64,000 nucleotides of DNA from Glycomyces niveus. Lineage in GTDB: Bacteria; Actinomycetota; Actinomycetes; Mycobacteriales; Micromonosporaceae. Location: assembly GCF_017592475.1 (NCBI RefSeq), contig NZ_JAGFNP010000013.1:1-64000 (forward strand). The letters run 5' to 3'. Positions within the stretch are counted from its first letter, which is position 1, and each line of letters starts with the position of its first letter. Shown in pieces: positions 56,084 through 64,000 of the stretch. The notes under the pieces were generated by a model. The model saw nothing but the letters and a program-made list of their open reading frames with translations, was not told the origin of the DNA and made no database searches. The position numbers and the translations under genes were made by a program.

Positions 56084-56830
56084 ATGGCTAAGCTGCGCAT
56101 CACCGACTACCTCACCGAGTTGAAGACCGAGGCCGCGGGCCTGCGCTCGGCGTGCGGACCCGACGTCCTCGACCGCATCGCGCCCTCCCGCCCCGACACC
56201 ACCGTCGCCGGCATCCTCCTCGAACTCGCCCGCGAGTACCGCTGGGCCGTCGAAGCCCTCTTCACCCCTCCCCACCACGACGACGACCTCCCCCAGCCAC
56301 CGCCCGTGACCGCCGCCGGCACCGCCGTACTCGACGTCTTCGACCAGGCCCTCGCCGCCGTCCTCGACGCCGTCGAGTCCCGCGGACCCGACTCGCCGGC
56401 CTGGACGTGGGCGCCCGTCGAATGGCGCGCCGAGTTCTGGCACCGGCGCGTCGCCGTCGCCACCGGCCTCGCCCGCTGGGACGTGCAGATGGCCGCGGGC
56501 GCGACCGCGCCCGTCCCCGCCGCCCTCGCCTCCGAGGCGATCAGCGAGGTGTTCGAGGCGTTTCTGCCCGTCGGCGCCCGCCGCGGCACCCACCCCGAAG
56601 CCACCGGCCTCGTGCAGCTGTTCGCCCAGGACGCCGATGCGACCTGGTTCGTGCGCCTGCGCGGCGGCCGCGTCGCCCTCCTCGACCAGCCCGACTCCCG
56701 CACGGAATTGCAGGCCCGCGCCGCGGGCTCGGCTTCGGACATCGCGCTGGCGCTGTGGGGCCGGCTGCCGTTCGGGATCTGCGATGTGGCCGGGGACGAG
56801 CGGCTGCTGCAGGCCCTGCGAGTGGAATAA
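56084..56830 (+). CDS. Mycothiol-dependent maleylpyruvate isomerase-like protein
   Basis: 248 residues; GAGGAAC lies upstream of the ATG. DinB/MDMPI superfamily: a helical N-terminal domain (TVAGILLELAREYRWAVEALF), the central WRAEFWHRRVAVATGLARWDVQMAAG, and a C-terminal domain ending AAGSASDIALALWGRLPF. The segment usually reads RxxHExxVHRxD; here both metal-binding His are replaced (VAVATGLARWD), so a catalytic metal site is doubtful. Its partner may be mycothiol, the actinobacterial thiol, or it may be a binding protein. Confidence 0.78.
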   Translation: MAKLRITDYLTELKTEAAGLRSACGPDVLDRIAPSRPDTTVAGILLELAREYRWAVEALFTPPHHDDDLPQPPPVTAAGTAVLDVFDQALAAVLDAVESRGPDSPAWTWAPVEWRAEFWHRRVAVATGLARWDVQMAAGATAPVPAALASEAISEVFEAFLPVGARRGTHPEATGLVQLFAQDADATWFVRLRGGRVALLDQPDSRTELQARAAGSASDIALALWGRLPFGICDVAGDERLLQALRVE

Positions 56831-57059
56831 CGTTTCGGTAAACCTTCGCGGGAAACCGGACAAACGTTCGGCAGCGACTTGGCAAAGGCATTCCCGCGCG
56901 GCTAGGCTCACCACACGACCGCACGGTGCTGCGCATCACGCGTTCGTGTCGCAGCGCAGGGTCGCGCCGCCCCGGCGAAGTCCTGCTCTGTGATGGCTAC
57001 AACCGCCTTTTACCACGGATCGTCTGGCACGTACCTGCCAGTGAAAGGGACAGAACATC

Positions 57060-58154
<1,095 letters not shown>

Positions 58155-58194
58155 CGTGAAAGGGCCTGTAACGGCCCGATCGCAGCAGTACCTG

Positions 58195-58225
58195 AAGGGG
58201 CCGCGCGTCAGCGCGGCCCCTTTCC
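58195..58225 (+). terminator. Intrinsic terminator of ATPase gene
   Basis: Perfect 12-bp stem (58195-58206 with 58211-58222), 4-nt loop GTCA, ending in a T run. Confidence 0.92.
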
Positions 58226-58291
58226 ACATGCAAGCGCTTCGTGTCGATGCCGCAACACAGCGGCAACAACGCGGGCGCTACGGTGGTGGGT

Positions 58292-59473
58292 ATGGCCACC
58301 CTCACTCCCCGTAGGCCACGGGTCGAAGGCGCAGACGAGTTCACCGTCGGCACCGGTTTCCACCGCGCCCTCGACGACGGCCGCCTCGAGTGCACCGTCT
58401 GCCCGCGGGCCTGCCGCCTGCGCGACGGCCAGCGCGGCCTGTGCTTCGTGCGTGCCCGACACGGCGACGAGATCGTCCTCACCTCGTACGGGCGCTCCTC
58501 GGGGTTCTGCATCGACCCGATCGAGAAGAAGCCTCTCAACCACTTCCTGCCCGGCACGCCCGTGCTCTCCTTCGGCACCGCCGGCTGCAACCTGGCCTGC
58601 CGTTTCTGCCAGAACTGGGACATCTCCAAGTCCCGCGAGATCGACACGCTCGCATCGGAGGCCGAGCCCGAGACGCTGGCCACGACCGCGAAGCGCCTGG
58701 GCTGCAGGTCGATCGCGTTCACCTACAATGACCCTACGGTGTTCCTCGAATACGCGGCCGACTGCGCGGACGCGGCCCGCGACGCCGGCCTCAAGGCCGT
58801 GGCCGTCTCGGCGGGGTACATCAGACCCGAAGCGCGCCGAGAGCTCTACGCGCACATGGACGCCGCGAACATCGACCTCAAGGCGTTCACCGAGGAGTTC
58901 TACCGCAAGATCGCGTTCGCTTCACTGAGGACTGTCCTCGATACACTCGAATACCTGGTGCACGGGACGGACGTGTGGACCGAGATCACCACGCTGCTGA
59001 TCCCCGGCCACAACGACTCGGACGAGGAGATCGCGGCCGAATGCGACTGGATCGCGGCACACCTCGGCCCCGATGTGCCGCTGCACTTCACCGCGTTCCA
59101 CCCGGACTTCAAGATGCGCGACGTGCCGCCGACTCCGGTCGCGACACTCCGCCGGGCCCGGCGGATCGCGCACGACGCGGGGCTCCGGCATGTCTACACC
59201 GGCAACGTGCACGACCCCGAAGGCCAGACCACGACCTGCTCGAGCTGTGGCGAAGCCCTCATAATGCGTGATTGGTACCGAATTGACCGGTATGCAGTGT
59301 CGGATAGCGGACACTGCAACGGTTGCGGCGCGTCCGTTCCCGGAGTTTTCGAGGGACCGGCGGGAGACTGGGGTCCCAAGCGGCAACCGATCCGCCTGGC
59401 CCCGCCGTCCAACAGACGAGCACCGGCACCAGACCACGCACAGGCTCACCGACCAGAGCCGCACCGACCATAG
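58292..59473 (+). CDS. amrS: AmmeMemoRadiSam system radical SAM enzyme
   Basis: 393 residues from ATG 58292; TACGGT ends 7 bases upstream (leaderless pattern). N-terminal Cys pairs (CTVCPRACRLRDGQRGLC) precede the radical-SAM cluster CNLACRFC, then FTYNDPTVFLEYA, KAVAVSAGYI, DLKAFTEEFYRK and a C-terminal zinc-ribbon-like CSSCGEAL..CNGCGA. The last ~30 residues are Pro/His-rich and disordered. AmrS-type proteins accompany MEMO1 (AmrB) and AMMECR1 (AmrA) homologues; the reaction is not established. Confidence 0.92.
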   Translation: MATLTPRRPRVEGADEFTVGTGFHRALDDGRLECTVCPRACRLRDGQRGLCFVRARHGDEIVLTSYGRSSGFCIDPIEKKPLNHFLPGTPVLSFGTAGCNLACRFCQNWDISKSREIDTLASEAEPETLATTAKRLGCRSIAFTYNDPTVFLEYAADCADAARDAGLKAVAVSAGYIRPEARRELYAHMDAANIDLKAFTEEFYRKIAFASLRTVLDTLEYLVHGTDVWTEITTLLIPGHNDSDEEIAAECDWIAAHLGPDVPLHFTAFHPDFKMRDVPPTPVATLRRARRIAHDAGLRHVYTGNVHDPEGQTTTCSSCGEALIMRDWYRIDRYAVSDSGHCNGCGASVPGVFEGPAGDWGPKRQPIRLAPPSNRRAPAPDHAQAHRPEPHRP

Positions 59474-59496
59474 GAACCACCACCGGAAGACCTGCG

Positions 59497-60303
59497 ATGC
59501 CTTCGATCAAGTCAGACACCGTACGGCCCACCGCCGTCGCCGGACGCTTCTACCCGGCCGACCCCGGGCAGCTCCGCGCCGACATCGAGCGACTGCTCGA
59601 CGCCGCCGGCCCGGTCAGCGAACCGCTCGCCGCCGCCTACATCGCGCCGCACGCCGGATACCGCTACTCCGGCCCCGTCGCCGCCCAGGTCTACGCCCGC
59701 CTCGCCGCCCACCGCGGCCGCGTCAAGCGGGTCGTCCTCGTCGGACCCTCGCACCACTACCCGCTCCGCGGGCACGCCGCCGCGCCCTACGCGCGCTGGG
59801 AGACCCCGCTCGGGGAGGTGAACGTGGCCGCGACGCACGTGGTCGGCTCGTCGCGGCTCCCGCACGAGCACGAGCACTCGCTCGAAGTGCAGCTGCCGTT
59901 CCTGCAGGTCGCGCTCGGGCCGGACATCGAGGTCACGCCCGTCGCCTTCGGCATGGGCCTGACCCCGGACGGCGCCCGGCTCATCGCCGCGCTCCGCGAG
60001 GAGGCCGGGGAGGACGCCGTGGTCATCTGCTCCACGGACCTCTCCCACTACCACGACCAGGCGACCGCCGAGCGCCTCGACGCCGTCACCGCCGAGGCCA
60101 TCCGCAGCCTGCGCCCGCGCGAGATCGCCCCGCAGCACGCCTGCGGCGTCTTCGCCCTGCGCGCCACGCTCGCCTGGGCCGACGCCACCGGCCGCCGCCC
60201 CCGCCAACTCGCCCTGGCCACCTCGGCCGACACCGTCGGCAGGCCCGACCGCGTCGTCGGCTACCCGGCCTTCGCCATCGAAAGGGCGATCCTGGCCGAT
60301 TAG
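59497..60303 (+). CDS. amrB: AmmeMemoRadiSam system protein B (MEMO1 homologue)
   Basis: 268 residues, 23 bases after amrS. VAGRFYPADPGQLR, AAYIAPHAGYRYSGPVAAQVY, VVLVGPSHHYPL, HEHEHSLEVQLPFLQ and ICSTDLSHYHD match the MEMO family, a dioxygenase-like fold with conserved metal-binding His residues (HAG, SHHY, HSLE). Human MEMO1 binds copper/iron; the bacterial role is unknown. amrA is not between or beside these genes in the window. Confidence 0.93.
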   Translation: MPSIKSDTVRPTAVAGRFYPADPGQLRADIERLLDAAGPVSEPLAAAYIAPHAGYRYSGPVAAQVYARLAAHRGRVKRVVLVGPSHHYPLRGHAAAPYARWETPLGEVNVAATHVVGSSRLPHEHEHSLEVQLPFLQVALGPDIEVTPVAFGMGLTPDGARLIAALREEAGEDAVVICSTDLSHYHDQATAERLDAVTAEAIRSLRPREIAPQHACGVFALRATLAWADATGRRPRQLALATSADTVGRPDRVVGYPAFAIERAILAD

Positions 60304-60386
60304 CGAGCGCGAAGACGTCTCGCATCCGAGATCATGTCGGACCCGTGTGGGACCGTGGTCGCATTTCTCTGGTTGGTAGGAGGCGG

Positions 60387-60494
60387 ATGCGGGTGGGAAG
60401 GGGCACGCCCTACGGCCGCCGCCGGGCGCGCCGCGCCAGCGGCGCAGCCGCCCGCCGCACCCGCCCGCAGGGGCGGTGTGACACGGTGCGATGA
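60387..60494 (+). CDS. Possible 35-residue Arg-rich peptide
   Basis: An ATG at 60387 follows AGGAGG by only 3 bases. The frame gives 35 residues, about a third Arg ([17 protein letters not shown]). It lies in the 240-bp gap before lysS. Composition follows the local GC skew, so chance is likely. Confidence 0.2.
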   Translation: MRVGRGTPYGRRRARRASGAAARRTRPQGRCDTVR

Positions 60495-60543
60495 GGGGAA
60501 ACTCGCATGCTGTGCCGCGGGGGCGACCTCTACGCTTGGAGGC

Positions 60544-62052
60544 GTGACCGAGCACGAGCAGAACACCGACAGCGGCGACGACCTTCCCGAGCAGATGCAG
60601 ATCCGGCGCGAGAAGCGCGCCGCCCTCCTCGCCGAAGGCAAGGAGCCCTACGCGCTCGGCTACCCGCGCACCCACACCCTCGCCGAGCTGCGCGAGCAGT
60701 TCGCCGGCCTCTCGGAGGACGGCGAGTCCTCCGGCGTCACGGTGGGCACCACCGGACGGGTGATCTTCGTCCGCACCGGCGGGAAGCTCTGCTTCGCCCG
60801 CCTGCGCGACGGCGACGGCACCGAGTTCCAGGTCATGATCTCCCTCGCCCAGGTCGGCGAGCAGGCCCTCGCGGACTGGAAGCGCCTGGTCGACATCGGC
60901 GACCACATCGGCGTCACCGGCGAGGTCATCACCTCCAAGCGCGGCGAGCTGTCGGTCATGGCCGACTCGTTCGACATCACCGGCAAGGCCCTGCGCCCGC
61001 TGCCCGTGGCGCACAAGCCGCTCGCCGAGGAGACCCGGGTCCGCCAGCGGTACGTGGACCTCATCGTGCGCCCGGAGGCGCGCGCGAACGCCCGCAACCG
61101 CGCGAAGGTCGTGCGCTCGCTGCGCGAGCAGCTCGACCACCGCGACTTCGTCGAGGTCGAGACCCCGATGATGCAGGTGCAGCCGGGCGGGGCGACCGCG
61201 CGGCCGTTCGTGACGCACATGAACGCGTACGACATGGACCTGTACATGCGCATCGCCCCCGAGCTCTATCTGAAAAGGTGCGTCGTCGGCGGCATCGACC
61301 GCGTATTCGAGATCAACCGGAACTTCCGCAACGAGGGCGCCGACTCGTCGCATTCGCCGGAGTTCGCGATGCTGGAGGCCTATCAGGCCTACGGCGACTA
61401 CCGCACGATCGCGGGGTTGACGAAGTCGCTCATTCAAGGCGCGGCGCGTTCGGTGTTCGGCACTGAGACCGTGGAACTCGCGGACGGCACCCAGTACGAT
61501 CTCGGCGGCGAGTGGGCCGAGATCACGCTCTTCGGGTCCCTTTCCGAAGCGCTCGGAGAAACAGTGACGGTGGACACGCCGCTGGAGACGCTGCGCGCTT
61601 ACGCGGAGAAAGTCGAACTCGGCGTCGACCCCAAGTGGGGGGCCGGGAAACTCGCGGAGGAATTGTTCGAGCTGCTGGTCTCCGACCACATCACGGCGCC
61701 GACCTTCGTGTTCGACTACCCGGAGGAGACCTCCCCGCTCACGCGCGGTCACCGCACCACTCCCGGCCTCACCGAGAAATGGGACCTGTACGTGCGCGGC
61801 TTCGAACTCGCCACCGGCTATTCGGAGCTGATCGACCCGGTGATCCAGCGCGAGCGGCTGGAGGCGCAGGCCAGACTGGCCGCGAAGGGCGACGACGAGG
61901 CCATGGGCGTCGACGAGGACTTCCTGCGCGCGATGGAGTACGGCCTCCCGCCGCTGTGCGGGATGGGCATGGGAATCGACCGGTTGCTTATGGCGCTCAC
62001 CGGACTCGGTATCCGAGAGACCATCCTCTTCCCGCTGGTGAAACCCGAATAG
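60544..62052 (+). CDS. lysS: Lysyl-tRNA synthetase, class II
   Basis: 502 residues from GTG 60544; TACGCT ends 7 bases upstream (leaderless pattern). An OB-fold anticodon-binding domain ([26 protein letters not shown]) is followed by class II motifs: [21 protein letters not shown] (1), [20 protein letters not shown] (2) and [15 protein letters not shown] (3). Charges tRNA-Lys in the cytosol. The order lysS-lsr2-clpC is conserved in actinobacteria. Confidence 0.97.
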   Translation: MTEHEQNTDSGDDLPEQMQIRREKRAALLAEGKEPYALGYPRTHTLAELREQFAGLSEDGESSGVTVGTTGRVIFVRTGGKLCFARLRDGDGTEFQVMISLAQVGEQALADWKRLVDIGDHIGVTGEVITSKRGELSVMADSFDITGKALRPLPVAHKPLAEETRVRQRYVDLIVRPEARANARNRAKVVRSLREQLDHRDFVEVETPMMQVQPGGATARPFVTHMNAYDMDLYMRIAPELYLKRCVVGGIDRVFEINRNFRNEGADSSHSPEFAMLEAYQAYGDYRTIAGLTKSLIQGAARSVFGTETVELADGTQYDLGGEWAEITLFGSLSEALGETVTVDTPLETLRAYAEKVELGVDPKWGAGKLAEELFELLVSDHITAPTFVFDYPEETSPLTRGHRTTPGLTEKWDLYVRGFELATGYSELIDPVIQRERLEAQARLAAKGDDEAMGVDEDFLRAMEYGLPPLCGMGMGIDRLLMALTGLGIRETILFPLVKPE

Positions 62053-62059
62053 CAAAGCC

Positions 62060-62121
62060 AAAGGAACCGCGCCGGATGGCCGCCCTCTTTTTTCAAGGGC
62101 CCCTCCGGCGCGGTCCCTTTT
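62060..62121 (+). terminator. lysS terminator
   Basis: Long stem, 16 of 17 pairs (62060-62076 with 62104-62120), with a 27-nt loop that holds a smaller CCCT/AGGG stem; ends in TTTT. Confidence 0.9.
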
Positions 62122-62304
62122 CGCCCGGAACCCGGGAGTCCCGGGGCCCATTCGAGTGGGCAGGTGACCTGGACGGTAGCCGCGTATTCACAAATAGATG
62201 TGCCCACCCTCTTTCCCTTCGCTAATGGACTCGTATATGCTCTGGCACTAGCAAGACGGTTGTACCGGCAGCGGTGAGTCGCTACAGTTCGAGAGGAATT
62301 TGCC

Positions 62305-62661
62305 ATGGCGAAGAAGACACAGGTCATCCTGATCGACGATATCGACGGCAGCAAGGCTGAGGAGACCGTCAAATTCGCTATCGACGGGCAGGCCTACGAG
62401 ATCGACCTCTCGGCGGGACACGCCAAGGAACTGCGCGACGCTCTGGAGAAGTTCCAGGAGGCCGGCACCCGACTCGGCCGTTACAGCCTGGGCGCCCCCC
62501 GCGGCCCGGTCCGCGGCGCCGTGGCCCCCCGCCGCCAGACGGTCGACCGCGAGCAGAACAAGGCCATCCGCGAGTGGGCCGAGCGCAGCGGCAAGCGCGT
62601 CTCGCCCCGCGGCCGCATCCCGCAGGCGATCGTCGAGGAATACAACGCCGCGCACAACTAG
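62305..62661 (+). CDS. lsr2: Nucleoid-associated protein Lsr2
   Basis: 118 residues; GAGAGGAA lies upstream of the ATG. The N-terminal dimerisation domain (KTQVILIDDIDGSKAEETVKFAIDGQAYEIDLS) and the C-terminal AT-hook-like domain with the RGR motif (SPRGRIPQAIVEEYN) are intact, joined by a basic linker. Lsr2 bridges DNA and silences AT-rich, often horizontally acquired genes, as an H-NS analogue. A 250-bp AT-richer leader with TATATG (62236) lies upstream, compatible with autoregulation. Confidence 0.97.
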   Translation: MAKKTQVILIDDIDGSKAEETVKFAIDGQAYEIDLSAGHAKELRDALEKFQEAGTRLGRYSLGAPRGPVRGAVAPRRQTVDREQNKAIREWAERSGKRVSPRGRIPQAIVEEYNAAHN

Positions 62662-62712
62662 TCCGGCCGCCGCGAACCGACTTCATGCCCGCTCCCCTCA
62701 GGGGGCGGGCAT

Positions 62713-62727
62713 TTCGCGTACAGCGAA
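62713..62727. promoter_or_regulatory. ClgR-like box 1 upstream of clpC
   Basis: TTCGC-GTACA-GCGAA, a perfect dyad close to the ClgR consensus (CGC-N5-GCG with AT flanks). It lies 325 bases before clpC in a 391-bp gap without a gene. Confidence 0.7.
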
Positions 62728-62880
62728 CAAGGGCGGGGGCGTACCGCGAACAAGGACACCGGGCGTTCCGGGAAGAAGAGCGCAGTTCCTTGGACGATCG
62801 GGACCCCACTGCGTTCCAAAGCGCGGGACTTGTCGTACCCGTGCGGCACCATTGGGATTGCCGCGGCGGGGGCGCGGGTA

Positions 62881-62897
62881 TTGCGCTCACAGCGAAC
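62881..62897. promoter_or_regulatory. ClgR-like box 2 upstream of clpC
   Basis: The core CGCTCACAGCG (62884-62894) fits the reported ClgR pattern CGCYNANRGCG exactly. ClgR activates clp genes in actinobacteria under protein stress. Confidence 0.78.
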
Positions 62898-63052
62898 CTG
62901 TTATCACCGGGAATGGTCGAAGAGGCACGCTTGTTGTCACCCACGTGGCACCCGTCGTCCGCGGACCCGGGAGATAAGGTGTACCCACAGGGTTTTGCAA
63001 GCCACGACCAGTAACGACGACAAGTAGCGGCGGACGCGAGGAGCAGAAGCGC

Positions 63053-64000
63053 ATGTTTGAACGGTTTACGGACCGTGCCCGACGCGTGGTCGTCTTGGCT
63101 CAAGAAGAAGCCAGGATGCTCAACCACAACTACATCGGCACGGAACACATCCTGCTCGGCCTCATCCACGAGGGCGAGGGCGTGGCGGCGAAGGCCCTGG
63201 AGAGCCTGGGCATCTCCCTCGAAGGCGTCCGCCAGCAGGTCGAGGAGATCATCGGCCAGGGCCAGCAGGCCCCGTCCGGGCACATCCCCTTCACCCCGCG
63301 GGCGAAGAAGGTGCTCGAGCTGAGCCTGCGCGAGGCGCTGCAGCTCGGCCACAACTACATCGGCACCGAGCACATCCTGCTGGGCCTGATCCGCGAGGGC
63401 GAGGGCGTCGCCGCCCAGGTCCTCATCAAGCTCGGCGCGGACCTCAACCGCGTCCGCCAGCAGGTGCTGCAGCTGCTCTCGGGCTACCAGGGCAAGGAGC
63501 CCGCGGGCGCGACCTCGGGCGGAACCTCCCAGGAGGCGCAGCAGTCCGGTTCGCTCGTGCTCGACCAGTTCGGCCGCAACCTGACGCAGTCCGCGCGCGA
63601 CGGCAAGCTCGACCCCGTGATCGGGCGCCAGCGCGAGATCGAACGCGTCATGCAGGTCCTGTCCCGCCGCACCAAGAACAACCCGGTGCTCATCGGCGAG
63701 CCCGGCGTCGGCAAGACCGCCGCCGTCGAGGGCCTGGCGCAGGCGATCAACAAGGGCGAGGTCCCCGAGACGCTGAAGGACAAGCAGCTCTACACGCTCG
63801 ACCTCGGCGCCCTGGTGGCCGGCTCCCGGTACCGCGGCGACTTCGAGGAGCGCCTGAAGAAGGTGCTCAAAGAGATCAAGACCCGCGGCGACATCATCCT
63901 GTTCATCGACGAGATCCACACGCTCGTCGGCGCGGGCGCGGCCGAGGGCGCGATCGACGCGGCCTCGATCCTCAAGCCCATGCTGGCCCGCGGCGAGCTG
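63053..64000 (+). CDS. clpC: ATP-dependent Clp protease ATPase ClpC, 3' end missing
   Basis: 316 codons from ATG 63053 (GAGGAG 8 bases upstream) to the window end. [21 protein letters not shown] begins a double Clp_N domain in which [13 protein letters not shown] occurs twice. A Ser/Gly-rich linker leads to the first AAA domain: Walker [10 protein letters not shown] (~213) and Walker [13 protein letters not shown] (~285). ClpC unfolds substrates for ClpP1P2 and is essential in actinobacteria. The second AAA domain and UVR region lie beyond the window. Confidence 0.98.
   Translation, partial: MFERFTDRARRVVVLAQEEARMLNHNYIGTEHILLGLIHEGEGVAAKALESLGISLEGVRQQVEEIIGQGQQAPSGHIPFTPRAKKVLELSLREALQLGHNYIGTEHILLGLIREGEGVAAQVLIKLGADLNRVRQQVLQLLSGYQGKEPAGATSGGTSQEAQQSGSLVLDQFGRNLTQSARDGKLDPVIGRQREIERVMQVLSRRTKNNPVLIGEPGVGKTAAVEGLAQAINKGEVPETLKDKQLYTLDLGALVAGSRYRGDFEERLKKVLKEIKTRGDIILFIDEIHTLVGAGAAEGAIDAASILKPMLARGEL

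Overview
The window is chromosomal DNA of a very GC-rich, probably mycelial and sporulating actinobacterium. The strongest evidence is a bldN-type sigma factor with a DUF5667 anti-sigma partner, the lysS-lsr2-clpC block, a rex-hemA-hemC-hemD-hemB block, a Cdc48-like AAA ATPase with an N-terminal barrel domain, and a mycothiol-isomerase-like protein. The mix recalls Glycomycetaceae or a related family, but genus cannot be fixed from the sequence alone. No rRNA, tRNA, insertion sequence, phage or CRISPR array was recognised. About twenty genes carry a TANNNT-like -10 hexamer 6-9 nt before the start codon and so look leaderless.

Left part (1-25.3 kb), secreted polysaccharide metabolism mixed with regulators. 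A partial GH62 arabinofuranosidase (5' end outside the window) is followed by a Tat-exported GH43 enzyme with a nested carbohydrate-binding domain, a secreted lysozyme-like protein and a PAS-SpoIIE phosphatase. Next come an SDR oxidoreductase facing a MerR regulator across a 19-bp-spacer promoter, and a TetR regulator whose 15-bp operator recurs before a membrane-anchored alpha/beta hydrolase. A racemase-like gene, a secreted PL1 pectate lyase, a DUF2786 protein, an aminoglycoside-phosphotransferase-like kinase and an Rv3235-like protein follow. From 15.8 to 25.3 kb lies a probable glycan-uptake locus: a Tat lipoprotein binding protein, two overlapping permeases, a D-2-hydroxyacid dehydrogenase and a 1421-aa secreted lyase-like protein, with related LacI-type dyads at their promoters. 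The importer has no ATPase of its own; a MsiK/UgpC-like ATPase at 57.1 kb could energise it.

Middle part (25.4-48.3 kb), mostly housekeeping and uncharacterised genes: VOC protein, small membrane proteins, GNAT acetyltransferases, a metallophosphoesterase, a POT peptide transporter, groEL behind two CIRCE operators, a membrane-anchored beta-helix protein, the Cdc48-like ATPase, a glycosyltransferase, threonine synthase under a SAM riboswitch, folP, a secreted lipoprotein-like or membrane-anchored protein, a HAD phosphatase, and the bldN/rsbN-like developmental pair.

Right part (48.5-64 kb): a glutaredoxin-like protein, a striking 90-nt nested-stem element, the rex-hemA-hemC-hemD-hemB block for tetrapyrrole synthesis, murB, the sugar-importer ATPase, amrS-amrB, then lysS, lsr2 and the start of clpC, the last preceded by two ClgR-like boxes.
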